Assembly (NCBI GenBank): GCA_045605445.1
Contig: JAZUPZ010000046.1
Location: forward strand, 14,585-78,584
Direction: 5' to 3'
DNA from: CAZMHL01 sp045605445
GTDB taxonomy: Bacteria; Bacillota; Clostridia; RGIG6154
DNA: 64,000 nt
Part shown: in pieces, positions 39,476 to 47,977 of the stretch
How the letters are laid out: each line of letters opens with the position of its first letter
Numbering within the stretch: position 1 is the first letter of the stretch
The notes under the pieces: model-generated
Seen by the model: only the letters and a program-made list of their open reading frames with translations
Database searches by the model: none
Told to the model about the DNA's origin: nothing
Made by a program: the position numbers and the translations under genes

Positions 39476-39523
39476 ATTGAAAACCAGATGAAAGGTTAAC
39501 AAAAACAAGAAAAGGTGATTATT

Positions 39524-41188
39524 TTGTTCCACAAATTTGCCAAAACAGATAAATATTACGGAAAAGAGCCCTTGTTCAAGGCAAGGGAAATCGGCTCAAT
39601 AAGAGAGCTGTTTGAAGGCTCCTGCGATATGTTTGCAGAAAGATGCGCTTTTCTGGTTAAGGATAAGCATGGCGAGCCTTACAGAGAAATTACTTACAAA
39701 ATCTTCAGGGAAAATGTTTACAGCTTTGCAGGTTATCTTACCGAAAAAGGCGTTTTCGATAAAAAGATTGCCGTAATCGGCGAAAACAGCTACGACTGGT
39801 GCGTTTGCTATATGGCTGTTCAGTGTGGCAACGGAATCATAGTTCCTATCGATAAAGAGCTTCCTTTTGAGGATATAAAATATATTGCCGAATTTTCAGA
39901 GGTTTCCTGCGTGGTTGCTTCAGCGAAAATCCTTAAAAAGCACCCTCAGATTGCAGAGCTGTGTCCCCTTGTCATTTCTATGAACGAAATGAAGGATATT
40001 TATAATAAGCCCTACTCTTTGCCAAATGACCTTTATCCAAATCCCGAAGACACAAGCGTAATTATTTTCACCTCGGGAACAACTGGAACTGCAAAGGGCG
40101 TAATGCTTTCTCAGAAAAATATTGCTTTTGATATTATGAACGCTCTGGCGTTGTTTGAAATGACTCCCGAAGACAGATTTTTGTCTGTTCTTCCGATTCA
40201 TCATACATATGAATGTACCTGCACCTTTCTTGCTCCTATTTATTCGGGCGCAAGCATAGCTTTTTGTGAAGGTCTGCTTCATTTTGCTTCAAATCTTAAA
40301 GAGGCTCAGCCAACAATGTTCTTCGTTGTTCCCCTTATAGCCGAGGCGCTCCTTCGCAATATTGAGGCAAAGGTTAAAAAAGCAGGCAAGGAAAAGCTTA
40401 TTAAAAAAGCAATAAAGGTTTCAGATTTTCTGAAAAAGCTGGGAATTGATATAACAGGTATCCTGTTTAAGGAAATTAAAGAAGGTCTTGGCGGAAAGCT
40501 CAGGGTTATGATGGTAGGTGCGGCGGCACCAAAGCCTGAAACGGCAATCAAGCTTGAATCATTGGGCATAATAACCGTTCAGGGCTACGGAATGACAGAG
40601 TGCTCCCCGATTATTGCCGCAAACCGAGTTTCCTGCCACAAGCATAATGCTGCAGGTCTTATTCCGCCGGAAATCGAAGTTAAAATTGCCGATGCAAACG
40701 AAGAAGGAATCGGAGAAATCATAGTTAAGGGCGATAACGTAACCTCGGGCTACTATAAAAATGAAGAGGCAACAAAAGAGGTTCTTAAAGACGGCTGGCT
40801 CTACACCGGTGACTTGGGATATATTGAAAACAACTTTGTGTTTATAACCGGCAGAAAGAAAGACGTTATCATAACCGCCAACGGCAAAAATGTTTATCCC
40901 GAAGAAGTTGAAGGGGTAATTAACGACTGCGACATAATAAAGGAAAGTATGGTTTATGCAAAAGAGGACAAGGTTCTCTCTGCACTTATCGTTCCCGATT
41001 ACGATGTTATAAAAGAACAGCTTGGGGAAATTCCTTCCGACGAAGCTGTTGAAAAAATGATTGATGAAAAAATCAGGGAAATAAATAAAAACATCCCTGC
41101 TTACAAGGCAATAGCAAAGTTTACCGTAAGAAAAGAAGAGCTTATAAAAACCACAACAAGAAAAATAAAGAGATTTGCTAACCTTTAA
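39524..41188 (+). CDS. AMP-forming long-chain acyl-CoA ligase-like protein
   Basis: 554 residues from TTG 39524, placed after AAAGGTGA. The adenylation signature IIFTSGTTGTAKGVMLS (about 183-199), the A5 motif GYGMTECSP and the A7-A8 motifs LYTGDLGYIE and GRKKDVIITANGKNVYPEEVE are intact, and a Lys for catalysis lies in the C-terminal TTRKIKR. The pattern is that of FadD/FAA-type ligases, which activate fatty acids or similar acids through acyl-adenylates. Neither a carrier protein nor a biosynthetic cluster is adjacent, so lipid recycling is the simplest role. Confidence 0.9.
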   Translation: MFHKFAKTDKYYGKEPLFKAREIGSIRELFEGSCDMFAERCAFLVKDKHGEPYREITYKIFRENVYSFAGYLTEKGVFDKKIAVIGENSYDWCVCYMAVQCGNGIIVPIDKELPFEDIKYIAEFSEVSCVVASAKILKKHPQIAELCPLVISMNEMKDIYNKPYSLPNDLYPNPEDTSVIIFTSGTTGTAKGVMLSQKNIAFDIMNALALFEMTPEDRFLSVLPIHHTYECTCTFLAPIYSGASIAFCEGLLHFASNLKEAQPTMFFVVPLIAEALLRNIEAKVKKAGKEKLIKKAIKVSDFLKKLGIDITGILFKEIKEGLGGKLRVMMVGAAAPKPETAIKLESLGIITVQGYGMTECSPIIAANRVSCHKHNAAGLIPPEIEVKIADANEEGIGEIIVKGDNVTSGYYKNEEATKEVLKDGWLYTGDLGYIENNFVFITGRKKDVIITANGKNVYPEEVEGVINDCDIIKESMVYAKEDKVLSALIVPDYDVIKEQLGEIPSDEAVEKMIDEKIREINKNIPAYKAIAKFTVRKEELIKTTTRKIKRFANL

Positions 41189-41190
41189 TA

Positions 41191-41219
41191 TTGACTTCAC
41201 CGCTTCAGTATGGTAAAAT
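41191..41219 (+). promoter_or_regulatory. Sigma-A promoter for glyQS
   Basis: TTGACT (41191-41196), 17-base spacer, TAAAAT (41214-41219). The start would be about 20 bases before the ATG, leaving no room for a T-box leader. Confidence 0.75.
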
Positions 41220-41245
41220 AGTCTATTATATCGGAGGTAGAGATA

Positions 41246-42637
41246 ATGAAAAATTCAGAAAAAACAATGGAAAAAATCGTCAGCCTTTGTAAAGGCCGCG
41301 GATACGTTTATCCCGGTTCTGAAATTTACGGCGGACTTTCCAATACCTGGGATTACGGTCCTTTGGGTGTTGAATTTAAAAACAACGTAAAAAAAGCCTG
41401 GTGGAAAAAATTTATCACCGAGTGTAAATATAATGTAGGTCTTGACTGTGCAATTCTTATGAACCCGGAAACCTGGGTTGCATCAGGTCATGTTGGCGGC
41501 TTTTCAGACCCTCTTATGGACTGTAAAGAATGTAAAGCAAGACACAGAGCAGATAAGCTCATTGAGGACTTTGCTTTTGCAAATGGTGAAAGCATTGTAG
41601 TTGACGGCTGGAGCAACGAACAGATGGTTGCTTATATTAACGATAATAACGTAGTTTGCCCTCAGTGCGGTAAACATAATTATACCGATATCCGTCAGTT
41701 CAACCTTATGTTCAAAACCTTCCAGGGTGTAACCGAGGATTCAAAATCAGAGCTTTATTTAAGACCGGAAACAGCTCAGGGTATTTTCGTAAACTTCAAA
41801 AATGCTCAGAGAACATCAAGAAAGAAGCTTCCTTTCGGTATCGGACAGATTGGTAAATCCTTCAGAAATGAAATTACTCCCGGAAACTTTACCTTCAGAA
41901 CAAGAGAATTCGAACAAATGGAGCTTGAATTTTTCTGTCAGCCGGGAACAGACCTTGAATGGTTTGAATTCTGGAAAAAATACTGTATGGATTTCCTCCT
42001 TTCACTCGGTATGAAGGAAGAAAACTTAAGATTCAGAGATCATTCTCCCGAAGAGCTTTCCTTCTATTCAAAAGGAACAGCCGATATCGAATTCGTATTC
42101 CCCTTTGGCTGGGGCGAGCTCTGGGGCATTGCTGACAGAACTGACTACGACCTTAAACAGCATGCAAATCACTCAGGAGAATCAATGGATTATATTGACC
42201 CTGTTACAAATGAAAGATATGTGCCTTACTGCGTAGAACCCTCATTGGGTGCCGACCGTGTTGCTCTTGCATTCCTTTGCGAAGCATACGACGAGGAAGA
42301 GGTTTCAGAGGGCGATGTAAGAACAGTTTTAAGACTTCACCCTGCTCTTGCTCCTGTTAAGGCGGCAATTCTTCCTCTTTCAAAGAAGCTTTCAGAGGGC
42401 GCAAACGAAGTGTTCGAAAAGCTTGTTAAGAAATTCCCCTGCGAATATGACGAAGCAGGCTCAATCGGAAAGAGATACAGAAGACAGGATGAAATCGGAA
42501 CTCCATTCTGTATTACCTACGATTTCGACTCTGTTGAAGATGGCTGCGTAACAGTTCGTGACAGAGACACAATGGAACAGCAGAGAATGAAAATTGAAGA
42601 TGTAATTCCATACATTGAATCAAAGCTTGAATTCTAA
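41246..42637 (+). CDS. glyQS: Glycyl-tRNA synthetase, single-chain class II type
   Basis: 463 residues, the normal bacterial homodimer form. Class II motif 1 lies in GPLGVEFKNNVKKAWW, motif 2 in GQIGKSFRNEITPGNFTFRTREFEQME and motif 3 in EPSLGADRVALAFL. A CxxC pair (CKECKARH and CPQCGKH) marks the insertion, and an anticodon-binding domain closes the protein (about 370-463). The ribosome site is GGAGG. It stands alone with its own promoter and terminator. Confidence 0.97.
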   Translation: MKNSEKTMEKIVSLCKGRGYVYPGSEIYGGLSNTWDYGPLGVEFKNNVKKAWWKKFITECKYNVGLDCAILMNPETWVASGHVGGFSDPLMDCKECKARHRADKLIEDFAFANGESIVVDGWSNEQMVAYINDNNVVCPQCGKHNYTDIRQFNLMFKTFQGVTEDSKSELYLRPETAQGIFVNFKNAQRTSRKKLPFGIGQIGKSFRNEITPGNFTFRTREFEQMELEFFCQPGTDLEWFEFWKKYCMDFLLSLGMKEENLRFRDHSPEELSFYSKGTADIEFVFPFGWGELWGIADRTDYDLKQHANHSGESMDYIDPVTNERYVPYCVEPSLGADRVALAFLCEAYDEEEVSEGDVRTVLRLHPALAPVKAAILPLSKKLSEGANEVFEKLVKKFPCEYDEAGSIGKRYRRQDEIGTPFCITYDFDSVEDGCVTVRDRDTMEQQRMKIEDVIPYIESKLEF

Positions 42638-42657
42638 AACAACCCCGTCGGGTCTTT

Positions 42658-42697
42658 GCCGAGTGTTCAAAAGGACACTCGGCGGTTTTGTTTTTTG
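42658..42697 (+). terminator. Terminator of glyQS
   Basis: GCCGAGTGTTC / GGACACTCGGC with a short A-rich loop followed by GGTTTTGTTTTTTG. The same stem sequence recurs at 57127-57152. Confidence 0.85.
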
Positions 42698-42753
42698 CGA
42701 AGTGTTCTTGGTAATCCGAAGATTTTCTCCCGATGGGGTTCTTTTCTTCAAAT

Positions 42754-42782
42754 TTGACGGCGATAACAACTTGTGATATAAT
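42754..42782 (+). promoter_or_regulatory. Sigma-A promoter for the CotH-type exoprotein
   Basis: TTGACG (42754-42759), 17-base spacer ending CTTGTGA, then a perfect TATAAT (42777-42782). Confidence 0.8.
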
Positions 42783-42848
42783 ACAAGTAATTGTATACTT
42801 TTTTACAAGAGCAACACAAAATATATACCAACGACAGGAGTTCGTAAA

Positions 42849-45800
42849 ATGAAAAAAATTATTGCATGTTGTCTCATAGTTTTAATGTTGACATCAACCT
42901 TTGTACCTTTATCGGCAGGGGCTGACGGCACGGTTGTTACCATTACCGATGCTGAAGGACTTTACGCTTTTGCGGAAAGGGTTAACGGAGGAGAGGCGGG
43001 GCTTAATGCAGTCCTTGGCGCAGATATTGTTCTTGCCGACGGTTATGAACCCATAGGAAAGAACACCTCTTATCCCTACAGCGGCGAATTTGACGGAAAA
43101 GGATATAAAATTACGCTGAACACAACTACGGCAGTTGAATATGCCGGCGTATTCGGCGTTGTTGATGTAAACGGAAAAATAAGCAATCTTAAAACCTCGG
43201 GAACCGTAACCGGAAGCACTATGGCAGGCGGCGTTGCGGCTTATCTCAAGGGAACTTTATATAACTGTTCTTCCGATGCAACCGTTACCTGTCCCAGCGA
43301 TGCGGGCGGTATTGTAGGAAGCACAACCTCAACCTCAGTTACGGAAAGATGCTTTGCAAGCGGTGCTGTTACTGCTTCAACTCGTTACGGCGGCGGTATT
43401 GCCGGCCGTTCAAGGGGTTTGATTACCGACTGTTACTTTACAGGCTCTGTTTCCGGAAGCTCAAATATCGGTGGTATTGCCGGTGCGGCAACAACGGGAA
43501 CTGTTAAAAACTCCTTCTGTTATATGAGCAAGGCAGTTTGCGGATATAAAGCATCCGGCGTTACGGTTGATACCTGCTTCTATCTGGGAATGGGTGCCGA
43601 CGGAATGGGCGCATCTGCAATCAACTTTGCAAACGGCTATGTGGCACACTATCTTAATACCTCCACACTTTCAATCGTAAACAGAGGCTTGTGGGCTCAG
43701 GGGGAAAGCTATCCTGTATTTGCTGACGAGAATAATAAGCCTGTTTACTGCGTAACCTTTACAGTTGGTGCACAGAAAACAACGGCATATACCAAAAACG
43801 ACGGAACTGTTGATTTCCCCGAAATGTCAGAGGCAGAGCTTATCTGGTTCTGTGAGGGCGAACCCGTTGATGAAACCACGGTTGTAAACGGCGACGTTAC
43901 CTTTGCAGGCGTTTCTGCCGATGCCCAGACAAATGCAGTTTCTCTTGTTGTTTCAAAAGATAAAAATAATATTCCTTACGACATAAAGCCAATGTATGAG
44001 GGCAACAGCCTTTATCTCTTTATGCCGGCAGTTGCGGATATGTCCTGCGTAAACTACGACCTTCTCGACAGCGAATCAAACGTTGTTGAAAGCGTAACGG
44101 CAGATTTTACAGGCGAAGAAGAATATACAGCAACCTTTAATTACGGCGAATATAAAATTATTGCAATGCAGTCAAATCTTCCTGCAATGTTCCTTGAAAT
44201 TGACGAAAGTCATAATACTATCGATGCAATGAACAGCTCTCCTGATCACAGCATAAGCTGTTACGGCGATCTGGCACTGGTTGTTCCCGATGACCTTAAG
44301 GAAAAATACGGCTGGGAAGATGTTAAAAGTAAAGAAGACGACGAGGACACTCCCGGCTCTATGAATATGAAGGGAAGAGGAAACTCCTCCTGGTCCTCGG
44401 AGCTTGGAATAAAGAAGGCTTATCAGGTTAAGTTTGAGAAGAAAACCTCAATCCTTGGAATGGACAAGTCCAAAAAATGGTGCCTGATGAGAGACAATTC
44501 CGACCTTTATAAAAATGCCCTTGCTTTCAGACTTGGCGACAAGCTTGAAATGGCATATAACTGCGAGGCGCAGTTCTCCGATGTTTATATGAACGGTGAC
44601 TATCTGGGAACCTATCTTATAACAGATAAAATTGAAATCGGCGGAGCAAGCGTCGATATTACCGACCTTGACGATGCTTTTGAAGAAAACGGCGAAGTAG
44701 TTGACGAAAATCTCGATTTAACCGGCGGATATCTTCTTGAAATTGATAATACCGAGGACGACCTTCAGTTTACCGCCTCGGGAAATAAGTTTACAATCAA
44801 AGGACCTGAAGACCTTGCGAAAACTGCAACGGCTGACGGACCTTACGGATACATAATTGAAAAAACCTCCGATTTGTTTGCCGCAATTTACGGCGACGGA
44901 TATTTAAGCGACGGAACTCACTTTATGGAGCATATTGATATGGAAAGCTTCGCTCAGTATTTCTGGATTCAGGAACTGCTGGGAAATAAAGACTGTGGTT
45001 CGGGAAGTACCTATCTTTATAAAGATTCCGACAAGGTTGACCCGAAATTCCATGCCGGACCTATGTGGGATCACGACTATACTCTTACCCAGGCAGAGGG
45101 ATGGATTCTTCCAAACCTTAAGAGAGGAAATATCTCAACAGGAACCGATACTCTTTATAATGCCCTTTGCGACCATAAGGAGTTTGTAAGCTATCTTCTT
45201 TACTATTATGAAAAGGGAATCGGCGAAATTCTTAAGGAAGCGCCTCAGATTCTTGAAGACGTAATCAAAGAAGTTGAGGCTTCAGAGGTTCTTAACGAAG
45301 CAAGATGGGGCAAAGACAATACGGCCGCATCAATAAGCAACAGAGAAGTTCTTTCAAAGAGAGTAGCTTGGCTCGGCGAAAACTATTCAACAATAACAGA
45401 GTTTGCAACAAAAGGTGAAGCTGTTGACCTTGAAGAATATATCGTAAAAGCATACAGCGCCTACGGCGGAACGGTTGAAAAAAGTCACAGCGTTGCAAGG
45501 GCGGGAGAAAAAGTTACCCTTACCGCAAAGCCCGACAGCGACTATGCCTTTGTTGGCTGGGAGGTTGAGGAAGGAAGCATAGAGCTTGAAAATGAAAGCA
45601 CCGTAACCTTCACTATGCCTGCAGAAAATGTTACAGTTAAGGCAATTTATGAAGATACTGTTGAAAGAGATGTTATTGCCTCTTACACCTTTACACAGAT
45701 AAGAGGTTCAAAATATACGGGTTACACTCCCGACGAGGGCGATGCAAAGATTATTGTTTCCGCAAACGGAACAAGCAAGTCTGATTTAAGACTTAATACC

Positions 45801-46499
45801 GACGATTTCAACGGAAGTGCGGCGGTGTTCTCGGGAACCGATACAATTCCTTACGGAAACGAGCCTTATGTTGATATTACCGTAAATACTGAAAAATATG
45901 ACAACATCGTATTCAGCGCAGATATCGGAGGCAAAAATGCGGCGCCGGTAAGCTGGAAAATTATGTATAGTACCGACGGGCTAAACTATACCGAGCTTGA
46001 AAATTCTACCTTCACCCTTCTTAAGGCGGGAGATATGAAAGAGGCTTATCATAACGTTAAGATTCCTGTAGGCTTCTGCGAAACGGCACACATAAGACTT
46101 GTTGCGGCATCAACCGTAACTGTTGACGGCGGAACCTTTGAAGGGGCAACCTTCGGCGAAGCGGCGTTTGACAATATAAATGTTTGCGGTGTTGATATGA
46201 GCGACTGGCTTGAAGAACAAATGATTCACGTAAGCGGAACTGCAACAGAGTTTGAAGGAAAAACAATTCTTCTCCTCAGCTCTGATAAAGACCTTACAGA
46301 CGAATACTTCCTCTATGCCTTCTACGATGAAAACGGAAACTACCTCAAGAGCGAAAAGGTTCCGATTCTTAAGGCAGAAAAAGATTTTTATATTGTAACC
46401 GACATAGTTGAAAATGCAGCATATGTAAGAGTGTTCGTATGGAAAGACCTGCTCACAATTGAGCCTCTTTCGAATGTGGCGGAAATAACAATAGAATAG
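42849..46499 (+). CDS. Secreted CotH-kinase-domain protein
   Basis: 1216 residues with a signal peptide (1-25, ending SAGA). Residues about 95-250 contain GLUG-like repeats (ISNLKTSGTVTGSTMAGGV and similar). The CotH kinase domain (about 450-840) has GRGNSSW, WCLMRDNSD, YLITDKIEIG and the metal-binding GPMWDHDYT. An InlB/Flg_new-type beta-grasp repeat follows (about 870-945: YGGTVEKSHSVARAGEKV then FVGWEVEEGS), and the C-terminus is a carbohydrate-binding-like sandwich (about 950-1130) plus a small Ig-like domain. CotH enzymes phosphorylate surface proteins with ATP. Attachment is not evident: no SLH or sortase signal. Confidence 0.88.
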   Translation: MKKIIACCLIVLMLTSTFVPLSAGADGTVVTITDAEGLYAFAERVNGGEAGLNAVLGADIVLADGYEPIGKNTSYPYSGEFDGKGYKITLNTTTAVEYAGVFGVVDVNGKISNLKTSGTVTGSTMAGGVAAYLKGTLYNCSSDATVTCPSDAGGIVGSTTSTSVTERCFASGAVTASTRYGGGIAGRSRGLITDCYFTGSVSGSSNIGGIAGAATTGTVKNSFCYMSKAVCGYKASGVTVDTCFYLGMGADGMGASAINFANGYVAHYLNTSTLSIVNRGLWAQGESYPVFADENNKPVYCVTFTVGAQKTTAYTKNDGTVDFPEMSEAELIWFCEGEPVDETTVVNGDVTFAGVSADAQTNAVSLVVSKDKNNIPYDIKPMYEGNSLYLFMPAVADMSCVNYDLLDSESNVVESVTADFTGEEEYTATFNYGEYKIIAMQSNLPAMFLEIDESHNTIDAMNSSPDHSISCYGDLALVVPDDLKEKYGWEDVKSKEDDEDTPGSMNMKGRGNSSWSSELGIKKAYQVKFEKKTSILGMDKSKKWCLMRDNSDLYKNALAFRLGDKLEMAYNCEAQFSDVYMNGDYLGTYLITDKIEIGGASVDITDLDDAFEENGEVVDENLDLTGGYLLEIDNTEDDLQFTASGNKFTIKGPEDLAKTATADGPYGYIIEKTSDLFAAIYGDGYLSDGTHFMEHIDMESFAQYFWIQELLGNKDCGSGSTYLYKDSDKVDPKFHAGPMWDHDYTLTQAEGWILPNLKRGNISTGTDTLYNALCDHKEFVSYLLYYYEKGIGEILKEAPQILEDVIKEVEASEVLNEARWGKDNTAASISNREVLSKRVAWLGENYSTITEFATKGEAVDLEEYIVKAYSAYGGTVEKSHSVARAGEKVTLTAKPDSDYAFVGWEVEEGSIELENESTVTFTMPAENVTVKAIYEDTVERDVIASYTFTQIRGSKYTGYTPDEGDAKIIVSANGTSKSDLRLNTDDFNGSAAVFSGTDTIPYGNEPYVDITVNTEKYDNIVFSADIGGKNAAPVSWKIMYSTDGLNYTELENSTFTLLKAGDMKEAYHNVKIPVGFCETAHIRLVAASTVTVDGGTFEGATFGEAAFDNINVCGVDMSDWLEEQMIHVSGTATEFEGKTILLLSSDKDLTDEYFLYAFYDENGNYLKSEKVPILKAEKDFYIVTDIVENAAYVRVFVWKDLLTIEPLSNVAEITIE

Positions 46500-46506
46500 T
46501 AAAATG

Positions 46507-46585
46507 AAAGGCAGAGACGAATTTGAATCGTTTCTGCCTTTAAAATTGTTATCCTTAAAAATAACTGTATAAGGATAACGCCTTT
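46507..46585 (+). terminator. Double terminator after the CotH gene
   Basis: AAAGGCAGAGACGA / TCGTTTCTGCCTTT (46507-46541), then GTTATCCTTA / TAAGGATAAC (46548-46579) followed by GCCTTTTTTAT. The second also lies downstream of the converging phage-type operon. Confidence 0.8.
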
Positions 46586-46633
46586 TTTATGCCGTTGTGC
46601 TTTAAAAGATATGGTTATAGGCGTCTGCCTATG

Positions 46634-47014
46634 TTATATATTATGCATCTGTGCTTTGTAATGTGCATTTGCCTTGCGGCAGGCGTTCTGGTAAATTCTG
46701 AAGGTCTGGCGGCAGGAATAATTAAGCTTTATCGCAGTCTCCTCTAAAGTCATACAGCAAATAAAATGATAAATCAGAACCTGCCGTTCTATTGGGTTTG
46801 AAAGGCTCTGAATAATAGGGTAGCTTTTAATTTTAATTATTGCCTGTTCGGTTATTTCTTTGTCAATAAGGCACTTTGTTTCAAGAATTTTTTTCTTTAT
46901 ATCCTCGCTTTTCACCCTTTTGTAGGTTTTTTCAAAGGAAAGAAGTGCACTCTCAAGAGCAACAATATTCTTTTCACAGCTTTTTACCTTTTTTAAAATG
47001 TCTACAGCGCTCAT
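46634..47014 (-). CDS. Phage-type sigma-like regulator (DUF1492/ArpU-like)
   Basis: 126 residues. The N-terminal half is a predicted coiled coil (KKVKSCEKNIVALESALLSFEKTY). The C-terminal half resembles sigma-70 region 4: PIERQVLIYHFICCMTLEETAIKLNYSCRQTFRIYQNACRKA contains a helix-turn-helix at about 90-115. Such proteins are late transcription activators in temperate phages of Bacillota. It is the third gene of the leftward operon; its ribosome site (GAGG) overlaps the end of the preceding gene four bases away. No phage structural genes are near, so its targets must be elsewhere or lost. Confidence 0.75.
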   Translation of the reverse strand: MSAVDILKKVKSCEKNIVALESALLSFEKTYKRVKSEDIKKKILETKCLIDKEITEQAIIKIKSYPIIQSLSNPIERQVLIYHFICCMTLEETAIKLNYSCRQTFRIYQNACRKANAHYKAQMHNI

Positions 47015-47018
47015 AAGC

Positions 47019-47312
47019 TTAATCCTCTATATATTCGGGACAGCGGACAACAAGCCAGCTGTCAATCCATTCGTCAAGTTCAAGATTTCCCCTTACCTTT
47101 GTGGGCTTAGCCTTCCACCCCTCAACGGGTTCAAAGTGTTTCGACCAGCTGCATCCGCAAACGGCGTTTTGGCAGGTCCAGCAAAGGGTTTCCTTTCTCT
47201 TCTTTTTTGGTATTTTTGACTGTTTTTTAATGCGGCATCTGTTACTGCAGAATTTTTTCGCATTTTTTGTTTTGAATAATCGGTTGCAAACCGGACATTT
47301 TTTAATCATCAT
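47019..47312 (-). CDS. Small zinc-ribbon protein of phage type
   Basis: 97 residues from the ATGATG at 47312 after CAGGAG; longer in-frame extension to 47435 would overlap the small upstream gene. The N-terminal CPVCNRLF...KKFCSNRCRIKKQ is a four-cysteine zinc ribbon of the kind found in small phage proteins. A second cysteine cluster (CWTCQNAVCGCSW, about 48-60) is followed by a Trp-rich region (FEPVEGWKAKP, DEWIDSWLVVRCP). The function is unknown; a nucleic-acid-binding accessory role is plausible. It overlaps the preceding 51-residue gene by 11 bases. Confidence 0.75.
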   Translation of the reverse strand: MMIKKCPVCNRLFKTKNAKKFCSNRCRIKKQSKIPKKKRKETLCWTCQNAVCGCSWSKHFEPVEGWKAKPTKVRGNLELDEWIDSWLVVRCPEYIED

Positions 47313-47457
47313 TATCACTCCTGACTTCAATATCTGTGTCAAAACAGTAAGGACAAACGGGGATTTCCTCGTAAGGGGAGCCAACGAGCTCGTTGTGCAC
47401 CTCCCGTAAAATATGAGGCTTTTCAAAGCTCTCACCGCAGTATAAACAAATTAGCAT
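47302..47457 (-). CDS. 51-residue CxxC zinc-finger micro-protein
   Basis: A short frame starting at ATG 47457, five bases after AGGAGGGG, and ending at 47302. It encodes MLICLYCGESFEKPH... and ...IPVCPYCFDTDIEV, two CxxC/CPYC pairs spaced for one zinc site. It is the first gene downstream of the divergent leftward promoter (47487-47515), and its 3' end overlaps the start of the next gene. The strong ribosome site, promoter and cysteine pairs argue that it is real despite its size. Function unknown; small zinc proteins of this kind are common in early phage operons. Confidence 0.72.
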   Translation of the reverse strand: MLICLYCGESFEKPHILREVHNELVGSPYEEIPVCPYCFDTDIEVRSDNDD

Positions 47458-47472
47458 AAACCCCTCCTGATT

Positions 47473-47574
47473 TGAATTACATTCACATTTTATATGAATC
47501 TAATTCAAATGTCAACAAAAATTTGAAAATTATTCAAAAAATCTATTGACAATCGTGAATTTTATTCATATAAT
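47473..47574. promoter_or_regulatory. Divergent promoters with four TGAATNNNATTCA operators
   Basis: Leftward promoter: TTGACA (47515-47510), 17-base spacer, TAAAAT (47492-47487). Rightward promoter: TTGACA (47546-47551), 17-base spacer, TATAAT (47569-47574). Four 13-bp palindromes: TGAATTACATTCA (47473), TGAATCTAATTCA (47495, inside the leftward spacer), TGAAAATTATTCA (47524, between promoters) and TGAATTTTATTCA (47556, inside the rightward spacer). This is the layout of a repressor-controlled bistable switch. Confidence 0.85.
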
Positions 47575-47597
47575 AATATCGAAGGGTGTGATACAAT

Positions 47598-47963
47598 TTG
47601 TTAGGAGAAAGATTGAAAGCGTTGCGAAAGAAAAAGGGCATGACGCAAAAGGAATTGGCAGACGAACTCCTGCTCGACACCTCAAGCATCAGTAAATACG
47701 AGTCGGGAGCGGCAGTCCCCTCCTATGAAGCTCTTGAAAAAATTGCAAATTATTTCCATGTTTCTACCGATTATCTCTACGGTCGTGAGAAAAACCACTA
47801 TGCAGACGGCGAAAATGTCGCTGCAGAAGAAATTCTTGAAAGAATAAAAACAAGCGAATCTTTCAGAATGTTGTTTGAAATGACGAAAAATGCATCGGAA
47901 AAAGAAATCAAACAGGTTCTGGCTATCCACAAAGCTATGAAAGACACAAATCCCAATTTATAA
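47598..47963 (+). CDS. XRE-family repressor of the island
   Basis: 121 residues. The N-terminal helix-turn-helix (about 1-60: RLKALRKKKGMTQKELADELLLDTSSISKYESG) is a classic Cro/CI-type domain, followed by a linker (YGREKNHYADGE) and a helical C-terminal part (about 75-121) for dimerisation. The start is TTG at 47598 after GGGTGTG. Its promoter holds one of four matching palindromes in the spacer, so autorepression and control of the divergent genes are expected. A short metallopeptidase-like gene follows after 14 bases, as in ImmR-ImmA pairs. Confidence 0.88.
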   Translation: MLGERLKALRKKKGMTQKELADELLLDTSSISKYESGAAVPSYEALEKIANYFHVSTDYLYGREKNHYADGENVAAEEILERIKTSESFRMLFEMTKNASEKEIKQVLAIHKAMKDTNPNL

Positions 47964-47977
47964 AATTGGAGGAAAAA

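Noticed and set aside
40559..41200. 213-codon open frame antisense to the acyl-CoA ligase
   Set aside because: It is fully inside a gene with clear family motifs, has no ribosome site and an aromatic- and Cys-rich composition typical of an antisense shadow.
41189..41245. T-box leader before glyQS
   Set aside because: Only 57 bases separate the genes and the promoter takes up half; a T-box needs about 200.
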